Shown: positions 43,000 through 51,603 of the stretch, piece after piece
How positions within the stretch are numbered: the first letter of the stretch is position 1
Layout: the number at the start of each line of letters is the position of its first letter
NCBI GenBank assembly: GCA_039818285.1
Contig: JBCBUE010000008.1
Location: 17,672 to 81,671, forward strand
Source of the DNA: JBCBUE01 sp039818285
Lineage (GTDB): Bacteria; Planctomycetota; Phycisphaerae; Phycisphaerales; Phycisphaeraceae
Direction of reading: 5' to 3'
DNA length: 64,000 nt
The notes under the pieces: generated by a model
Told to the model about the DNA's origin: nothing
What the model saw: the letters and a program-made list of their open reading frames with translations, nothing else
Databases searched by the model: none
Program-made: the position numbers and the translations under genes

Positions 43000-44457
43000 A
43001 TGACCTCAGCGTCCCCCGCGGCCGTGCCGCACGCGCCCGCCCCGGTCTCCGTTCCCATGGGGCAGAAGATCGCCTTCGGCGTCGGCATGCTCGCCAATCA
43101 GATGTTCCCCGCGGCCCTGGGCATCTTCATGGTCGTCCTCGTCCAGTCGCTCGGCATGGACCCGCTGCTCTGGGGCATCGTCGCCTTCCTGCCTCGCCTC
43201 TCCGACGCACTGACCGATCCGATCATGGGATTCGTCACCGACAACACTAAGTCGCGCTGGGGCAGGCGGAGGCCGTACATCTTCGTCGGCGCGATCGTCA
43301 CCGGCCTCGCGTACGTGTTCATGTGGCAGCTCTACCCCGAGAACGGCGAGACGTACAACTTCGTCTACTTCCTCGCGCTGTCGTTCGTCTTCTACCTCGG
43401 GCTGACGATTTTCGCGACGCCGTACGTCGCGATGGGCTACGAGATGTGCGACGACTTCCACGAGCGCACGCGCCTGATGGCCGTGTCGCAGTGGATCGGC
43501 CAGCTCGCGTGGGTCATCGTGCCGTGGTTCTGGGTGATCATCTACGACCCGGACCTTTACGCCGACGCCGTCGCCGGCTCGCGCAACCTCGCGATCTGGG
43601 TCGGCCTGGGCTGCATGCTTATGGCCCTGACCCCCGCGATCTTCGTCAAGACCAAGCCCGTCGATCCCTCGACCCTCGAGAAGATCTCGCCGTCCACCCT
43701 CGGCAAAAACTTCACCAGCCTGTTCCACGGCTTCGCGCAGACGCTCACCCTCAAGCCCTTCATCCGCATCTGCATCGCAACCTTCTGCGTCTTCAACGCC
43801 TTCAACACCGTCGCCGCCTTCTCCTTCTTCATCATCGTGCACTACGTCTTCCACTCGGACATGGGCGCCGTCGGGCACTACGCGGCGTGGTTCGGCTGTG
43901 CGTCGGCGATCGCGACCTGCTTCTTCGCGATCCCGATCGTTACCTGGCTCTCGCGACGGGTCGGCAAGAAGAACGCCTTCCTCATCTCCCAAGGCATCTC
44001 ACTGGCGGGTTATGCCTGCTTCTGGTGGGCGTTCAACCCCGCCGCGCCGTGGACGATGTTCCTGCCGCTGCCGCTGTTCTCGTTCGGCATCGGCAGCCTG
44101 TTCACGATCATGATGTCGATGACCGCCGACATCTGCGACCTGGACGAGCTCAACACCGGCCACCGCCGCGAGGGCGTGTTCGGCGCGGTGTACTGGTGGA
44201 TGGTGAAGTTCGGCTTCGCCGTCGCGGCGCTGCTGGGCGGGGCGATCCTCAAGTGGGTCGGCTTCGACGAGTCCGCCCCCACACAAACCGAGAGCGCCCT
44301 CACCGGCCTACGCCTCGCCTACATCCTCACGCCGATGGTCGGCACCGTGATCGCGATGCTGGTCATGCTCGGCTACAACCTCGACGAAACCCAGGCCAAC
44401 GACATCCGCGACCGGCTCGCCGAGCGGCACGCGTCAACGGCCGGCTCAACGCCCTAG
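43000..44457 (+). CDS. GPH-type sugar:cation symporter (MFS)
   Basis: A 485-residue transporter of the glycoside-pentoside-hexuronide:cation symporter family (MelB-like). The signature LSDALTDPIMGFVTDNTKSRWGRRRPYIF follows helix 2 and carries the aspartates used for the coupling ion. About 12 membrane helices are visible, with FATPYVAMGYEM and ADICDLDELNTGHRREGVF as later family motifs. Members import melibiose, lactose, xylosides or glucuronides with H+ or Na+. The sugar cannot be determined. It is convergent to a CIA30 gene, and the two 3' ends overlap by 12 bases. Confidence 0.9.
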   Translation: MTSASPAAVPHAPAPVSVPMGQKIAFGVGMLANQMFPAALGIFMVVLVQSLGMDPLLWGIVAFLPRLSDALTDPIMGFVTDNTKSRWGRRRPYIFVGAIVTGLAYVFMWQLYPENGETYNFVYFLALSFVFYLGLTIFATPYVAMGYEMCDDFHERTRLMAVSQWIGQLAWVIVPWFWVIIYDPDLYADAVAGSRNLAIWVGLGCMLMALTPAIFVKTKPVDPSTLEKISPSTLGKNFTSLFHGFAQTLTLKPFIRICIATFCVFNAFNTVAAFSFFIIVHYVFHSDMGAVGHYAAWFGCASAIATCFFAIPIVTWLSRRVGKKNAFLISQGISLAGYACFWWAFNPAAPWTMFLPLPLFSFGIGSLFTIMMSMTADICDLDELNTGHRREGVFGAVYWWMVKFGFAVAALLGGAILKWVGFDESAPTQTESALTGLRLAYILTPMVGTVIAMLVMLGYNLDETQANDIRDRLAERHASTAGSTP

Positions 44458-45195
44458 GCCGCTCGACGCGACGGGCTCGGGCTGCGGGACGATCTCGATG
44501 CGGTCGACGACGAGGCGGAACGGGCCATCCTTGGTGTCGTTGATCATGAGCCCCAAGCGAGTGGCGTGTTCCCCGGCGAGCTCGGGCGCCGCGGGTACCG
44601 GCCGACCGCGCCACGCCGGGGTCAGGTCGGTGATCGGGACGGTGACGGTCTGCCATGCGTCGGCCGCGGCGTTCTCGTCGAGCGGCAGCGGGGCGCGGTG
44701 GTTGATGTTGCGGCCGGCGTGGCGACGGCCGTCGTCGACGCGCAGATAGATGTTGCGAAAGTCGGTCTGCAGCGTCAGCCGGATGGCCGCGGCGTCGACC
44801 AGCACGTCGGGCGGCAGCGGCAGCCGGACGGAGGCGAAGCCGCCGCCGTTGGTGTTGATGAAGCCCTCGAAGGTGAGCGTCCCCCTGGAAACGACGGGGC
44901 CGTCGGCGTCGGCCGCGGCCGACTGGAAGGTGAGGTTGCCGATGGATCGGCCGCCCATGACGTTGTCGTTGACGACCTGCCATCGGGCGTTGTCGTAGAC
45001 ATCCGTGAAGTCGGTGAGCAGCGTGGCGGCGGGGTCGGGAGACGACGCGGTGTGGTCCGGCGCAGAACCACTCGCCATGGCGGCGGCGGCGCAGAGCGGG
45101 CAGCCCTCGCCGGCCATGGCCGGGGTCGCGACCAGCACGGCGGCTGCGAGGGTCAAGGCGGGTACGAGACGACGGCGGGTGGGATTGACGTGCAT
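44446..45195 (-). CDS. Exported CIA30-domain protein
   Basis: A 249-residue protein with a signal peptide (about 9-28, LVPALTLAAAVLVATPAMA). The body is a CIA30 domain, a beta-sandwich related to carbohydrate-binding modules: NARWQVVNDNVMGGRSIGN, then GTLTFEGFINTNGGGFASVR, and a closing LGLMINDTKDGPFRLVVDRIEI. In mitochondria the family includes a complex I assembly factor, but bacterial exported forms have no proven role. A cluster of cysteines (CPLC) follows the signal. Its start codon lies beside the possible starts of a divergent zinc-ribbon gene. Confidence 0.85.
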   Translation of the reverse strand: MHVNPTRRRLVPALTLAAAVLVATPAMAGEGCPLCAAAAMASGSAPDHTASSPDPAATLLTDFTDVYDNARWQVVNDNVMGGRSIGNLTFQSAAADADGPVVSRGTLTFEGFINTNGGGFASVRLPLPPDVLVDAAAIRLTLQTDFRNIYLRVDDGRRHAGRNINHRAPLPLDENAAADAWQTVTVPITDLTPAWRGRPVPAAPELAGEHATRLGLMINDTKDGPFRLVVDRIEIVPQPEPVASSGLGR

Positions 45196-45199
45196 GTCG

Positions 45200-46228
45200 A
45201 TGGTAGCGCGGGGGACGCGGCCGGGCGCAAGGCGGTGGGCGGGCGTCTGTGCGCGCGCCGGCGTCGCCGTCGCCGCCTGGGCGGTGGACGATCTCGACCG
45301 GGCATTGCTGGACGCATGGAACCGCGTGCTGCCGCGGCTGCGGGCCGATCCCGGCGAACGGCTCCGCCGACTGGCCCGACGCCGCCGAGCGACGCTGAGG
45401 CGACCCCCGCGGGCGTGGTGCCTGGCGCTGCGGGCGTCGGATACCCGGCTGAATCATCTCACCGCCCATGTCGAACCGCTGCCGCCGTCGGCTGATGTTG
45501 ATGCGTTCCCCGCCGAGTCGGCCGGGGACGCGATCGCCCGGCGGCTGCCGCACACCATCGACGTCGACGCCCCGCTGATCCGCCGGCTCACCGCCCCCGT
45601 CCGGCTCCCCGCGTCCGGCGAGGACTGGCAGGTCGTCGCCAACCTCCTCGGCACCCACGAAGAGACCCTCCGCCACGCCATCCGCCAAGGCGTCCTGCGC
45701 GCACGACACGTCCCCCGCCTCGGCGGCAAACGCGGCAAGCCCGTCCCCGTCCTCTACTCGCCCCACCTGCTCGACCCGTCCAACGCCAACCACCGCACCG
45801 CCCCCGACCCCCGCTGGGGCACCCTCTGGCAATCCCTGGCCGACCGCCTGCCCGCCGACTTCACGCAGACCCTGACCCGCGTGCCCCGCACCCGCCGCGA
45901 CCCCCGCGACGACCCCGACGCCCCGCCCCGCTTCCGCGGCTGGCACTGGCGATGCCCCGCCTGCCGCAAGCCCGTCCGCACGCTGTTCCTGCCCTTACCC
46001 CCCGCCACCCTCCAGTCCCTGCTCGGCGTCGACCTTCACGAAGACGGCCGCCTCGTCCCCCACACCCCCGCCGACATCGATCCGCCCCCCACGACCTTCG
46101 CCTGCCATCACTGCCATCGAGTGCGGTACTTCGATTCACAAAACGCGGGTGGGTGGAATCATCTCGTCACGCACTTATCAGGTGGATTGCTATATGGAAG
46201 CGAGGTTCAAATGCCAGAGTTTTACTGA
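45200..46228 (+). CDS. Zinc-ribbon protein of unknown function
   Basis: A ~340-residue basic protein of no recognised family. The central part (EDWQVVANLLGTHEETLRHAIRQG) looks like a helix-turn-helix, followed by a basic segment (RHVPRLGGKRGKPVPVLY). The C-terminal third holds two CxxC knuckles: WRCPACRKPVRTL and FACHHCHRVRYFD, likely a zinc ribbon. The last residues (NAGGWNHLVTHLSGGLLYG) are encoded in lower-GC DNA. It may bind nucleic acid. The true start is uncertain: ATG at 45194 or 45200 overlaps the divergent CIA30 start, and codon usage before about 45250 is poor. Its 3' end overlaps the AlbA_2 gene by 7 bases. Confidence 0.6.
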   Translation: MVARGTRPGARRWAGVCARAGVAVAAWAVDDLDRALLDAWNRVLPRLRADPGERLRRLARRRRATLRRPPRAWCLALRASDTRLNHLTAHVEPLPPSADVDAFPAESAGDAIARRLPHTIDVDAPLIRRLTAPVRLPASGEDWQVVANLLGTHEETLRHAIRQGVLRARHVPRLGGKRGKPVPVLYSPHLLDPSNANHRTAPDPRWGTLWQSLADRLPADFTQTLTRVPRTRRDPRDDPDAPPRFRGWHWRCPACRKPVRTLFLPLPPATLQSLLGVDLHEDGRLVPHTPADIDPPPTTFACHHCHRVRYFDSQNAGGWNHLVTHLSGGLLYGSEVQMPEFY

Positions 46229-47448
46229 TAACCAACGTACTCACCCTCATCATTGTACCCGAGACACCGTGGGTGATTGGCCGCGTTCCAGATGCGATCG
46301 AGAAGCGGTTGTGCAATTTGATCCGCCCTCTCTTCAGTACCTTGTACGATCGACTCGATTGAGCCGAGGAATGAGCGCTCAAAGTCATGATCAACTCCCA
46401 GTCCGTCTCGTTTGTCACTCGCGTACCACGATCTGTCCGCACCAGTGACAATTGCAGAATCACCGGGCACAAATAGCCGGAGGGATAACAGCCCCGGCGC
46501 GAGGGAACCGCCGGCGTTTAGAAGCATTAACACGCCTTCGCAAGCCTTGATCAGGTCTCTCTCAAGCCTCACATGCTCCAAGAGCCCATCATGACTTACT
46601 CGAATCGAGTACTTCCCTAAAAACTCGATAGCGCCATCTCGGAAAATCACGACACACTCTTCTGGCATGTTTGACCAGCGCACCAGCATTCCTTCGAAGC
46701 ACCATCTGCGATCTGTGTGGCTCTGACTGTCTAAGCACGGAACAGGGATTCTGTTCACGGCATCGACAACCGTTTGACTATAGAAGTCGATCAGGTTGGG
46801 TTGCCTGAGAATCGGCACGTAATGCAGCGTCCAACCTTCTTTTTTTGCAGGCATGCCGCTATTCAACCACCGATCTTCGCTCCAACTTCGGCCCTGCTCG
46901 TATTGCGTTTCGCTACCCAGCACTGCGTCTCGAATCTGCGCGGTGGTCATGGGCTCTTTCCCGCCGTTGGTTCGTCGGTAGAAATCGTTCGCTTTGGCCA
47001 CAATCACCCGGTGTGGAGCCCTGTAGCTCTTGGGTACACGGATCGCAACGACGCGCTTGCTTTCCGCGACATCAACAAGTTCGATCTCGACGTTGCCTGG
47101 GAGTGGTTCGTCGACGCCGTCTCGGAGCAGGTGTTCGATCTTGCGGGTGAACTCGTCGGTCGAGGCGATGTCAATGCCGACCACCTTGTCGGGGAGGCCG
47201 GTTTTCTTGTTGTCGTCGCGTCGTTCCTCGATGCCGTACAGCATGAGCCCGCCGTTGGTGTTGGCCATGGCGGTGAGGTCTTGCAGGAATCTTTGTTTGG
47301 CGGTGTTCGCGCGATTGGCGTCTTTCTGGTCGATTGTTAGTTCGGCCTTGTAGTCGAGACCGATACTTTCGGGTACCTCACGTTCGATCAAGTTGACCAG
47401 ATCGGCTTCGGTGATCTCGCTGAGCCGACGACCGGTGAAGGGGTCCAT
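46222..47448 (-). CDS. AlbA_2 (Schlafen-like) domain protein
   Basis: A 408-residue protein. The N-terminal ~150 residues form an AlbA_2/Schlafen domain: LSEITEADLVNLIEREVPESIGLDYKAE, then LQDLTAMANTNGGLMLYGIEE and a closing YRRTNGGKEPMTTAQIRDAV. The C-terminal ~250 residues are not recognised. AlbA_2 proteins include putative nucleases and regulators, and some occur in defence loci, but nothing else here proves that role. Base composition is much lower in GC than around it (most of 46140-47450), pointing to horizontal gain. It is flanked by the zinc-ribbon gene and a transposase with REP palindromes. Confidence 0.8.
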   Translation of the reverse strand: MDPFTGRRLSEITEADLVNLIEREVPESIGLDYKAELTIDQKDANRANTAKQRFLQDLTAMANTNGGLMLYGIEERRDDNKKTGLPDKVVGIDIASTDEFTRKIEHLLRDGVDEPLPGNVEIELVDVAESKRVVAIRVPKSYRAPHRVIVAKANDFYRRTNGGKEPMTTAQIRDAVLGSETQYEQGRSWSEDRWLNSGMPAKKEGWTLHYVPILRQPNLIDFYSQTVVDAVNRIPVPCLDSQSHTDRRWCFEGMLVRWSNMPEECVVIFRDGAIEFLGKYSIRVSHDGLLEHVRLERDLIKACEGVLMLLNAGGSLAPGLLSLRLFVPGDSAIVTGADRSWYASDKRDGLGVDHDFERSFLGSIESIVQGTEERADQIAQPLLDRIWNAANHPRCLGYNDEGEYVGYQ

Positions 47449-47517
47449 GTGCGATCTCGATACAGGTCCGGAGAAAGACGTGCAGCCGCCATTCAGGTTA
47501 ACGACATCCGTGGGGAT

Positions 47518-47546
47518 TTAGCCCCGGGTCAGTGACCCGGGGCTAA
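47518..47546. repeat. REP palindrome, downstream copy
   Basis: A perfect 29-base palindrome: TTAGCCCCGGGTCA, a central G, then TGACCCGGGGCTAA. It is the copy on the 3' side of the Y1 transposase gene; three related copies lie on its 5' side (48103-48237). Confidence 0.9.
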
Positions 47547-47595
47547 GTGAATCGGGTAAGGGGCCGGGGTTGATTCGGTCGGGGGTGACGCGGAG

Positions 47596-48087
47596 TTAGG
47601 TGGGTAGGTCGAGGAACGGGAAGGGGCGGGGCGGCCAGCCGTTCTGTTCGTTGTGGCGTTCGATGTAGCGGGTGCGGGCGTGGACGGCTTGTTCTTCAAA
47701 GCAGAAGCGCTTGTCGTAGCCGGTGGTCCAGATGGGGCGGCCGGGGCGGAGGTGGTAGCGGGCGGCGTCCTTGAGGCACTTGACGAGATCGGGGATCGGC
47801 ACGCGGGTGGCGGTGACGAGGGCGTGGACGTGCCAGGTCTGCAGGGAGAGGGCGAGGAGGCGTTGGTTTTTGCGATCGATCAAGGATTGGCCGATGGCGT
47901 GGGCGGTGTCGAGCAGGCGGTCCGGCGGGAAGGTGTAGGGCGGGTGCTTGAGTCGGGCGGTGTCGGCGGCGTGGAGCGTGGGGTTGGGCGGGAGGACTTT
48001 GCTGTCGTCGACGTAGCCACGCGGGTCACCGCGGAGCCACGTGCCGTAGGTGGTGCACGTGAGCATGACGGCGAGGGTGCGCGGCAT
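47596..48087 (-). CDS. IS200-like / REP-associated Y1 transposase
   Basis: A 163-residue HUH-type transposase. The HUH motif is His86-Val-His88 (TWHVHALV) and the start region CTTYGTWLRGDPRGYVDD resembles other IS200-like proteins in GC-rich bacteria. A catalytic tyrosine is probably Tyr111 or Tyr124 (DAARYHLRP, TTGYDKRF). The small size and single-copy layout with palindromic repeats on both sides match RAYT (TnpA_REP) proteins, which bind and cleave REP hairpins and are thought to spread them. The gene looks intact. It lies between an AlbA_2 gene and thiC. Confidence 0.85.
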   Translation of the reverse strand: MPRTLAVMLTCTTYGTWLRGDPRGYVDDSKVLPPNPTLHAADTARLKHPPYTFPPDRLLDTAHAIGQSLIDRKNQRLLALSLQTWHVHALVTATRVPIPDLVKCLKDAARYHLRPGRPIWTTGYDKRFCFEEQAVHARTRYIERHNEQNGWPPRPFPFLDLPT

Positions 48088-48102
48088 GGTTGTGTCCCGG
48101 AA

Positions 48103-48237
48103 TTAGCCCCGGGTGAGTCACCCGGGGCGGGGGTGCGTGTGCAAGGTGGTCGGGGGTGGCCCCGGGTCAGTGACCCGGGGCGGGGTGGAAGTACAAGTTA
48201 GTCGGGGGGTGGCCCCGGGTCAGTGACCCGGGGCTAA
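48103..48237. repeat. Three tandem REP palindromes, 53-base period
   Basis: Palindrome cores start at 48106, 48159 and 48212, exactly 53 bases apart. The first reads GCCCCGGGTGA, G, TCACCCGGGGC; the second and third read GCCCCGGGTCA, G, TGACCCGGGGC. The inner base pair is swapped in both arms of the first copy, which keeps the hairpin. The 30-base spacers are also similar to each other, so this is a tandem BIME-like array rather than independent insertions. It lies between the transposase start and the thiC stop. Confidence 0.9.
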
Positions 48238-48240
48238 AAA

Positions 48241-50160
48241 TTAGATGACGGAGTCCTTGCCGCCGATGCCCATGGCGGACATGCCCAGGGGGACGGTTTC
48301 GACGCCCTTGTCTTCCTGGAGTTGCTTGGCTTCGTCGTCGTCGACGTAGTCGGAGTGGCAGGCGGCTTTGCCCGAGTCGTCGGCGGCGGTGAGCTTGCCC
48401 TTGGCTTTGGCGGCGAGTTGGTGGATCTCTTCGGGGGAGAGGTTGCCGCGTTGTTCGAGGATTTGTTGTTGCTCGGGTGTGAGGGCGTCGGAGCGGAGGG
48501 GTTTGTTGTCGGGGCGGCCGAAGCCTTCAGCCTTGCCCGAGGCAAACTCCTGGATCTCCTTGCTGATCCGCACGCTGCACCAGTCGTGGCCGCACATGGC
48601 GCAGAAGTCGGTGTCGACGTCGAGGTCTTCGTCGTGATAGGCACGGGCGGTGTCGGGGTCGAAGGACAGGTCGAAGTGCTTCTGCCAGTCGAGGGCGGCG
48701 CGGGCGCGGGTGAGGTTGTCGTCCCAGTCTCTTGAGTTGGGGATGCCCAGGGCGACGTCGGCGGCGTGGGCGGCGATCTTGTAGGCGACGCAGCCCTGCT
48801 TGACGTCGTCTTTCTTGGGCAGGCCGAGGTGTTCCTTGGGGGTGACGTAGCAGAGCATGGAGGCGCCGTGATAGGCGGCGTTGGTGGCGCCGATGCAGGA
48901 GGTGATGTGGTCGTAGCCGGGGAAGGTGTCGGTGACGAGGGGGCCGAGGACGTAGAAGGGGGCGCCGTGGCAGAGATAGCGCTCGAGTTTCATGTTGAAC
49001 TCGACCTGGTCGAGGGGGACGTGGCCGGGGCCTTCGACCATGACCTGCACGCCCTTGCGCCAGGCGCGTTCGGTGAGGCGGCCGATCTCCTCGAGCTCGG
49101 CGAGTTGCAACGCGTCGGAGGCGTCAGCGAGCCCGCCGGGTCGGCAGCCGTCGCCGATGCTGAACGTCACGTCGTGTTCGCGGAGGATGTCGCAGACGTC
49201 TTCCCAGGCGGTGTTGAAGGGGTTCTGCTGGTTGTGGTGGAGCATCCACTTGGCCAGGAGCGACCCGCCGCGGGAGACGAGGCCGATGAGGCGGTCCTTG
49301 GCGAGCTTGAGGTGCTCCTTGAGGACGCCGGCGTGGATGGTCATGTAGTCGACGCCCTGCCTGGCCTGGTGTTCGACGGAGGCGAGGATGAGGGCGTGGT
49401 CGAGGTCTTCGATCTTTCGGCCGATGATCATCGAGTAGATGGGGACGGTGCCGATGGGGACGGTCGAGTGCTCGATGATGGCGGCGCGGGTGGCGTCGAG
49501 GTCGCCGCCGGTGGAGAGGTCCATGACGGTGTCGGCTTTCCAGCGCTCGGCCCACTTGAGCTTGTCGACCTCTTCGTCGATTGAGGAGGCGACGGGGGAG
49601 GCGCCCATGTTGGCGTTGATTTTTGTTTTGCTTGCGCGGCCGATGCACATGGGGTCGAGGTGGTGGCCGAGGTGTTGCTTGTTGGCGGGGATGACCATGC
49701 GGCCGGCGGCGACCTCGTCGCGGACTTGCTCGGGGGTGAGGTGCGGCTCGCGCTCGGCGACGCGCTGCATCTGCGGGGTGATGTTGCCGAGGCGGGCGTG
49801 TTCGAGTTGGGTGGACCCCCGGAAGTTGTGGGGATAAGTCACCCAGCGCTGGCTGCCATCGGCCTGGGTGAACGTGGCGACGGCGTGGCCGTTGACGTTG
49901 GGGGCGTCGGATGGGGTGGGGAGGGTGCCGGTGGCCCAGCCGTCGGGGAGGAAGTCCCAGGCGGTCTTCTTGGGCAGCGGCGGCATGCCCGGGGTGTCGG
50001 GTGAGCTGAAGGTGGCGGCGCCGGCTTGGCCGGGGGCGAGGGCGGCTCGGTTGGCGAAGCTGCCGGGGGTGGTGGCGGTGGGGGTGGCGCCGGGGTTGCC
50101 GCCGACGGCGGGGAGCGACCAGGGGAGTTGCGTGGTGGGGGTGGTCATGCTGCTTGCCAT
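48241..50160 (-). CDS. thiC: Phosphomethylpyrimidine synthase ThiC
   Basis: A 639-residue radical-SAM enzyme that turns aminoimidazole ribotide into hydroxymethylpyrimidine phosphate for thiamine. Core blocks are intact: KTKINANMGASPVASS, FSIGDGCRPGG, MVEGPGHVPLDQVEFN, and the cluster motif CAMCGHDWC (CxxCxxxxC). Two extra regions frame the core: a ~70-residue Pro/Ala/Thr-rich N terminus and a C-terminal helical extension of about 90 residues after the cluster motif. An in-frame ATG at 50148 is an alternative start. A TPP riboswitch lies just upstream. The stop is adjacent to a REP array. Confidence 0.95.
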   Translation of the reverse strand: MASSMTTPTTQLPWSLPAVGGNPGATPTATTPGSFANRAALAPGQAGAATFSSPDTPGMPPLPKKTAWDFLPDGWATGTLPTPSDAPNVNGHAVATFTQADGSQRWVTYPHNFRGSTQLEHARLGNITPQMQRVAEREPHLTPEQVRDEVAAGRMVIPANKQHLGHHLDPMCIGRASKTKINANMGASPVASSIDEEVDKLKWAERWKADTVMDLSTGGDLDATRAAIIEHSTVPIGTVPIYSMIIGRKIEDLDHALILASVEHQARQGVDYMTIHAGVLKEHLKLAKDRLIGLVSRGGSLLAKWMLHHNQQNPFNTAWEDVCDILREHDVTFSIGDGCRPGGLADASDALQLAELEEIGRLTERAWRKGVQVMVEGPGHVPLDQVEFNMKLERYLCHGAPFYVLGPLVTDTFPGYDHITSCIGATNAAYHGASMLCYVTPKEHLGLPKKDDVKQGCVAYKIAAHAADVALGIPNSRDWDDNLTRARAALDWQKHFDLSFDPDTARAYHDEDLDVDTDFCAMCGHDWCSVRISKEIQEFASGKAEGFGRPDNKPLRSDALTPEQQQILEQRGNLSPEEIHQLAAKAKGKLTAADDSGKAACHSDYVDDDEAKQLQEDKGVETVPLGMSAMGIGGKDSVI

Positions 50161-50207
50161 ACCAATCGGTTGGCGGCGCGGGGCAAGCGGCTGACGACGT
50201 GTCGGAT

Positions 50208-50299
50208 CGCTTCCCTACGCCGGTGTGAGCCGGATCAGGTTCGACGGGTGCCTCTCAGCTCGCCGGTCCTCGTGAAGGATGCGGCGAACGCCCCGAGCG
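50208..50299 (-). promoter_or_regulatory. TPP riboswitch (THI element)
   Basis: On the minus strand, upstream of thiC, the conserved blocks appear in order: CTCGGGGCG, CTGAGAGGCACCC, GAACCTGATCCGG, CACCGGCGTAGGGA. CGCT near the 5' edge can pair with AGCG near the 3' edge as the P1 helix. The element ends about 50 bases before the thiC start. Thiamine pyrophosphate binding would reduce thiC expression, probably by masking translation, because no terminator is obvious after it. Confidence 0.95.
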
Positions 50300-50342
50300 T
50301 GCATTCACGATAGGGAGGGGGCGGTGGGGTCGCAAGGGTCGA

Positions 50343-50852
50343 TCAGTCGCCCTGCCGGCTCATGGTGATGAGCATGACATCGGGGAGTCGATCGGCGGGG
50401 ACGCCGAGCTGTCGCATGATGTTGACGGCCTGGGCGGTGGTGTATTGGGCGTGGGTGCAGACGTGCAGCAGGACGTCGCGGAGGGGCGTCGTGGCGGTTT
50501 GGCCGGTGAACGTGGCGGTCTTGGTGACGGGCCGGTCGAGGGCGTCGTCGTCGAGGGTGTCGAGGAGGGCGGACCAGGCCGCTTCGCTGGCATCCCAGGC
50601 GGGTTCGAGGTCGGCGAGCGTGTCGAACTTGAGGGAGAAGGGTGATGGCGGGTCAGGGTCGCCCTGGATGGCGGCGAGCCAGACGGCCTCGGCGGCGTGG
50701 AGGTGCGTGAGTGTGGCGAGCAGCGAGCCGCGGCCGACGGGGAAGGTCGCGGCGACCTGGTCGGCGGTGAGGGGGCGGACGGCGTCGCGGAGGCGCTGGT
50801 TGGTCCAACGTCGGTGCTGGTGAAGGCGGCGGATGATGTCGATGGCGAGCAT
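50343..50852 (-). CDS. DinB-family protein
   Basis: A 169-residue four-helix-bundle protein of the DinB/YfiT superfamily. The start MLAIDIIRRLHQHRRWTNQRLRDAV and the later LLATLTHLHAAEAVWLAAIQGD and LLHVCTHAQYTTAQAVNIMRQLGV carry the three histidines (near residues 50, 130 and 134) that bind a metal in this family. Members may use bacillithiol or other thiols or act as metal-dependent hydrolases; the activity here is unknown. It is divergent from recX with 60 bases between the starts. Confidence 0.9.
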   Translation of the reverse strand: MLAIDIIRRLHQHRRWTNQRLRDAVRPLTADQVAATFPVGRGSLLATLTHLHAAEAVWLAAIQGDPDPPSPFSLKFDTLADLEPAWDASEAAWSALLDTLDDDALDRPVTKTATFTGQTATTPLRDVLLHVCTHAQYTTAQAVNIMRQLGVPADRLPDVMLITMSRQGD

Positions 50853-50912
50853 GGGGTCGATCGTATGGCGGCCGCGGCGGATCGGTGCGTCGCCAGGCGT
50901 TACGTTGAGCCG

Positions 50913-51578
50913 ATGGACGTGGTGATCTCGGTGACACCGAGCGTGCGAGACGCGAATCGGGTGACGGTTCGGGTGGGGCAGCCGGGCCGCAGGGGGCGGT
51001 CGGTGGGGACGCTGTCGGCGCGGCTGGTCGAGGGGCTGGGGGTGTCGGCGGGGGACGCGTGGACGGAGGCGTTGGCGGAGCGTTTTGCCGAGGCGTTGGC
51101 GGTGGACAAGGCGATGCGGGACGGGCTGAGCAAGTTGAACCGGCGGGGGATGAGCCGGCGGGACCTGAATCGCAAGCTACGGGAGAAGGGGCACGCGGCC
51201 GAGGCGCGGGCGGCGGCGTTGGATCGATTGGCGGAGCTGGGGGTGATCGACGACGCGGCGTACGGGGCGGCGCTGGCCGAGGAGACGGTGCGGCGCAAGG
51301 GAGCCGGGCCTCGGCTGGTGGAGCAGAAGCTGCGGGCCAAGGGGCTGGACGGGGGCGAGGCGCGACGGCTGGCGGACGCGGCGACCGGGGACGCCGCCGC
51401 GCAGCGGGCGGCGGCGACGGCGGCGGCGGAGAAGAAGCTGCGCTCGATGACCGGCCTGGACGCGGCGACGCGGCGACGGCGTCTGTACGGGCTGCTGGGG
51501 CGAAGGGGCTACACGCCGGACGTCATCAGCGATGTGATGGAGGCGATGGCCGATCGGCTCGAGGCGTCGGATGAGTGA
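50913..51578 (+). CDS. recX: Regulatory protein RecX
   Basis: A 221-residue RecX protein, which restrains RecA filament extension in recombination. The three-helix RecX repeats are visible: LSKLNRRGMSRRDLNRKLREKG, then LDRLAELGVIDDAAYGAALAEE, and AAEKKLRSMTGLDAATRRRRLYG with LLGRRGYTPDVISDVM. The N-terminal 70 residues are less conserved, as usual. recA is not in the window. The gene ends 26 bases before the preferred start of a PEGA lipoprotein gene, and an alternative ATG of that gene lies inside its last codons. Confidence 0.9.
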   Translation: MDVVISVTPSVRDANRVTVRVGQPGRRGRSVGTLSARLVEGLGVSAGDAWTEALAERFAEALAVDKAMRDGLSKLNRRGMSRRDLNRKLREKGHAAEARAAALDRLAELGVIDDAAYGAALAEETVRRKGAGPRLVEQKLRAKGLDGGEARRLADAATGDAAAQRAAATAAAEKKLRSMTGLDAATRRRRLYGLLGRRGYTPDVISDVMEAMADRLEASDE

Positions 51579-51603
51579 GGCGGCGCAGCGGTATGCTGGC
51601 GGG

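Noticed and set aside
48103..48237. Possible CRISPR array
   Set aside because: Only three units; the repeats are perfect palindromes and the spacers resemble one another, which fits tandem REP units and not CRISPR.
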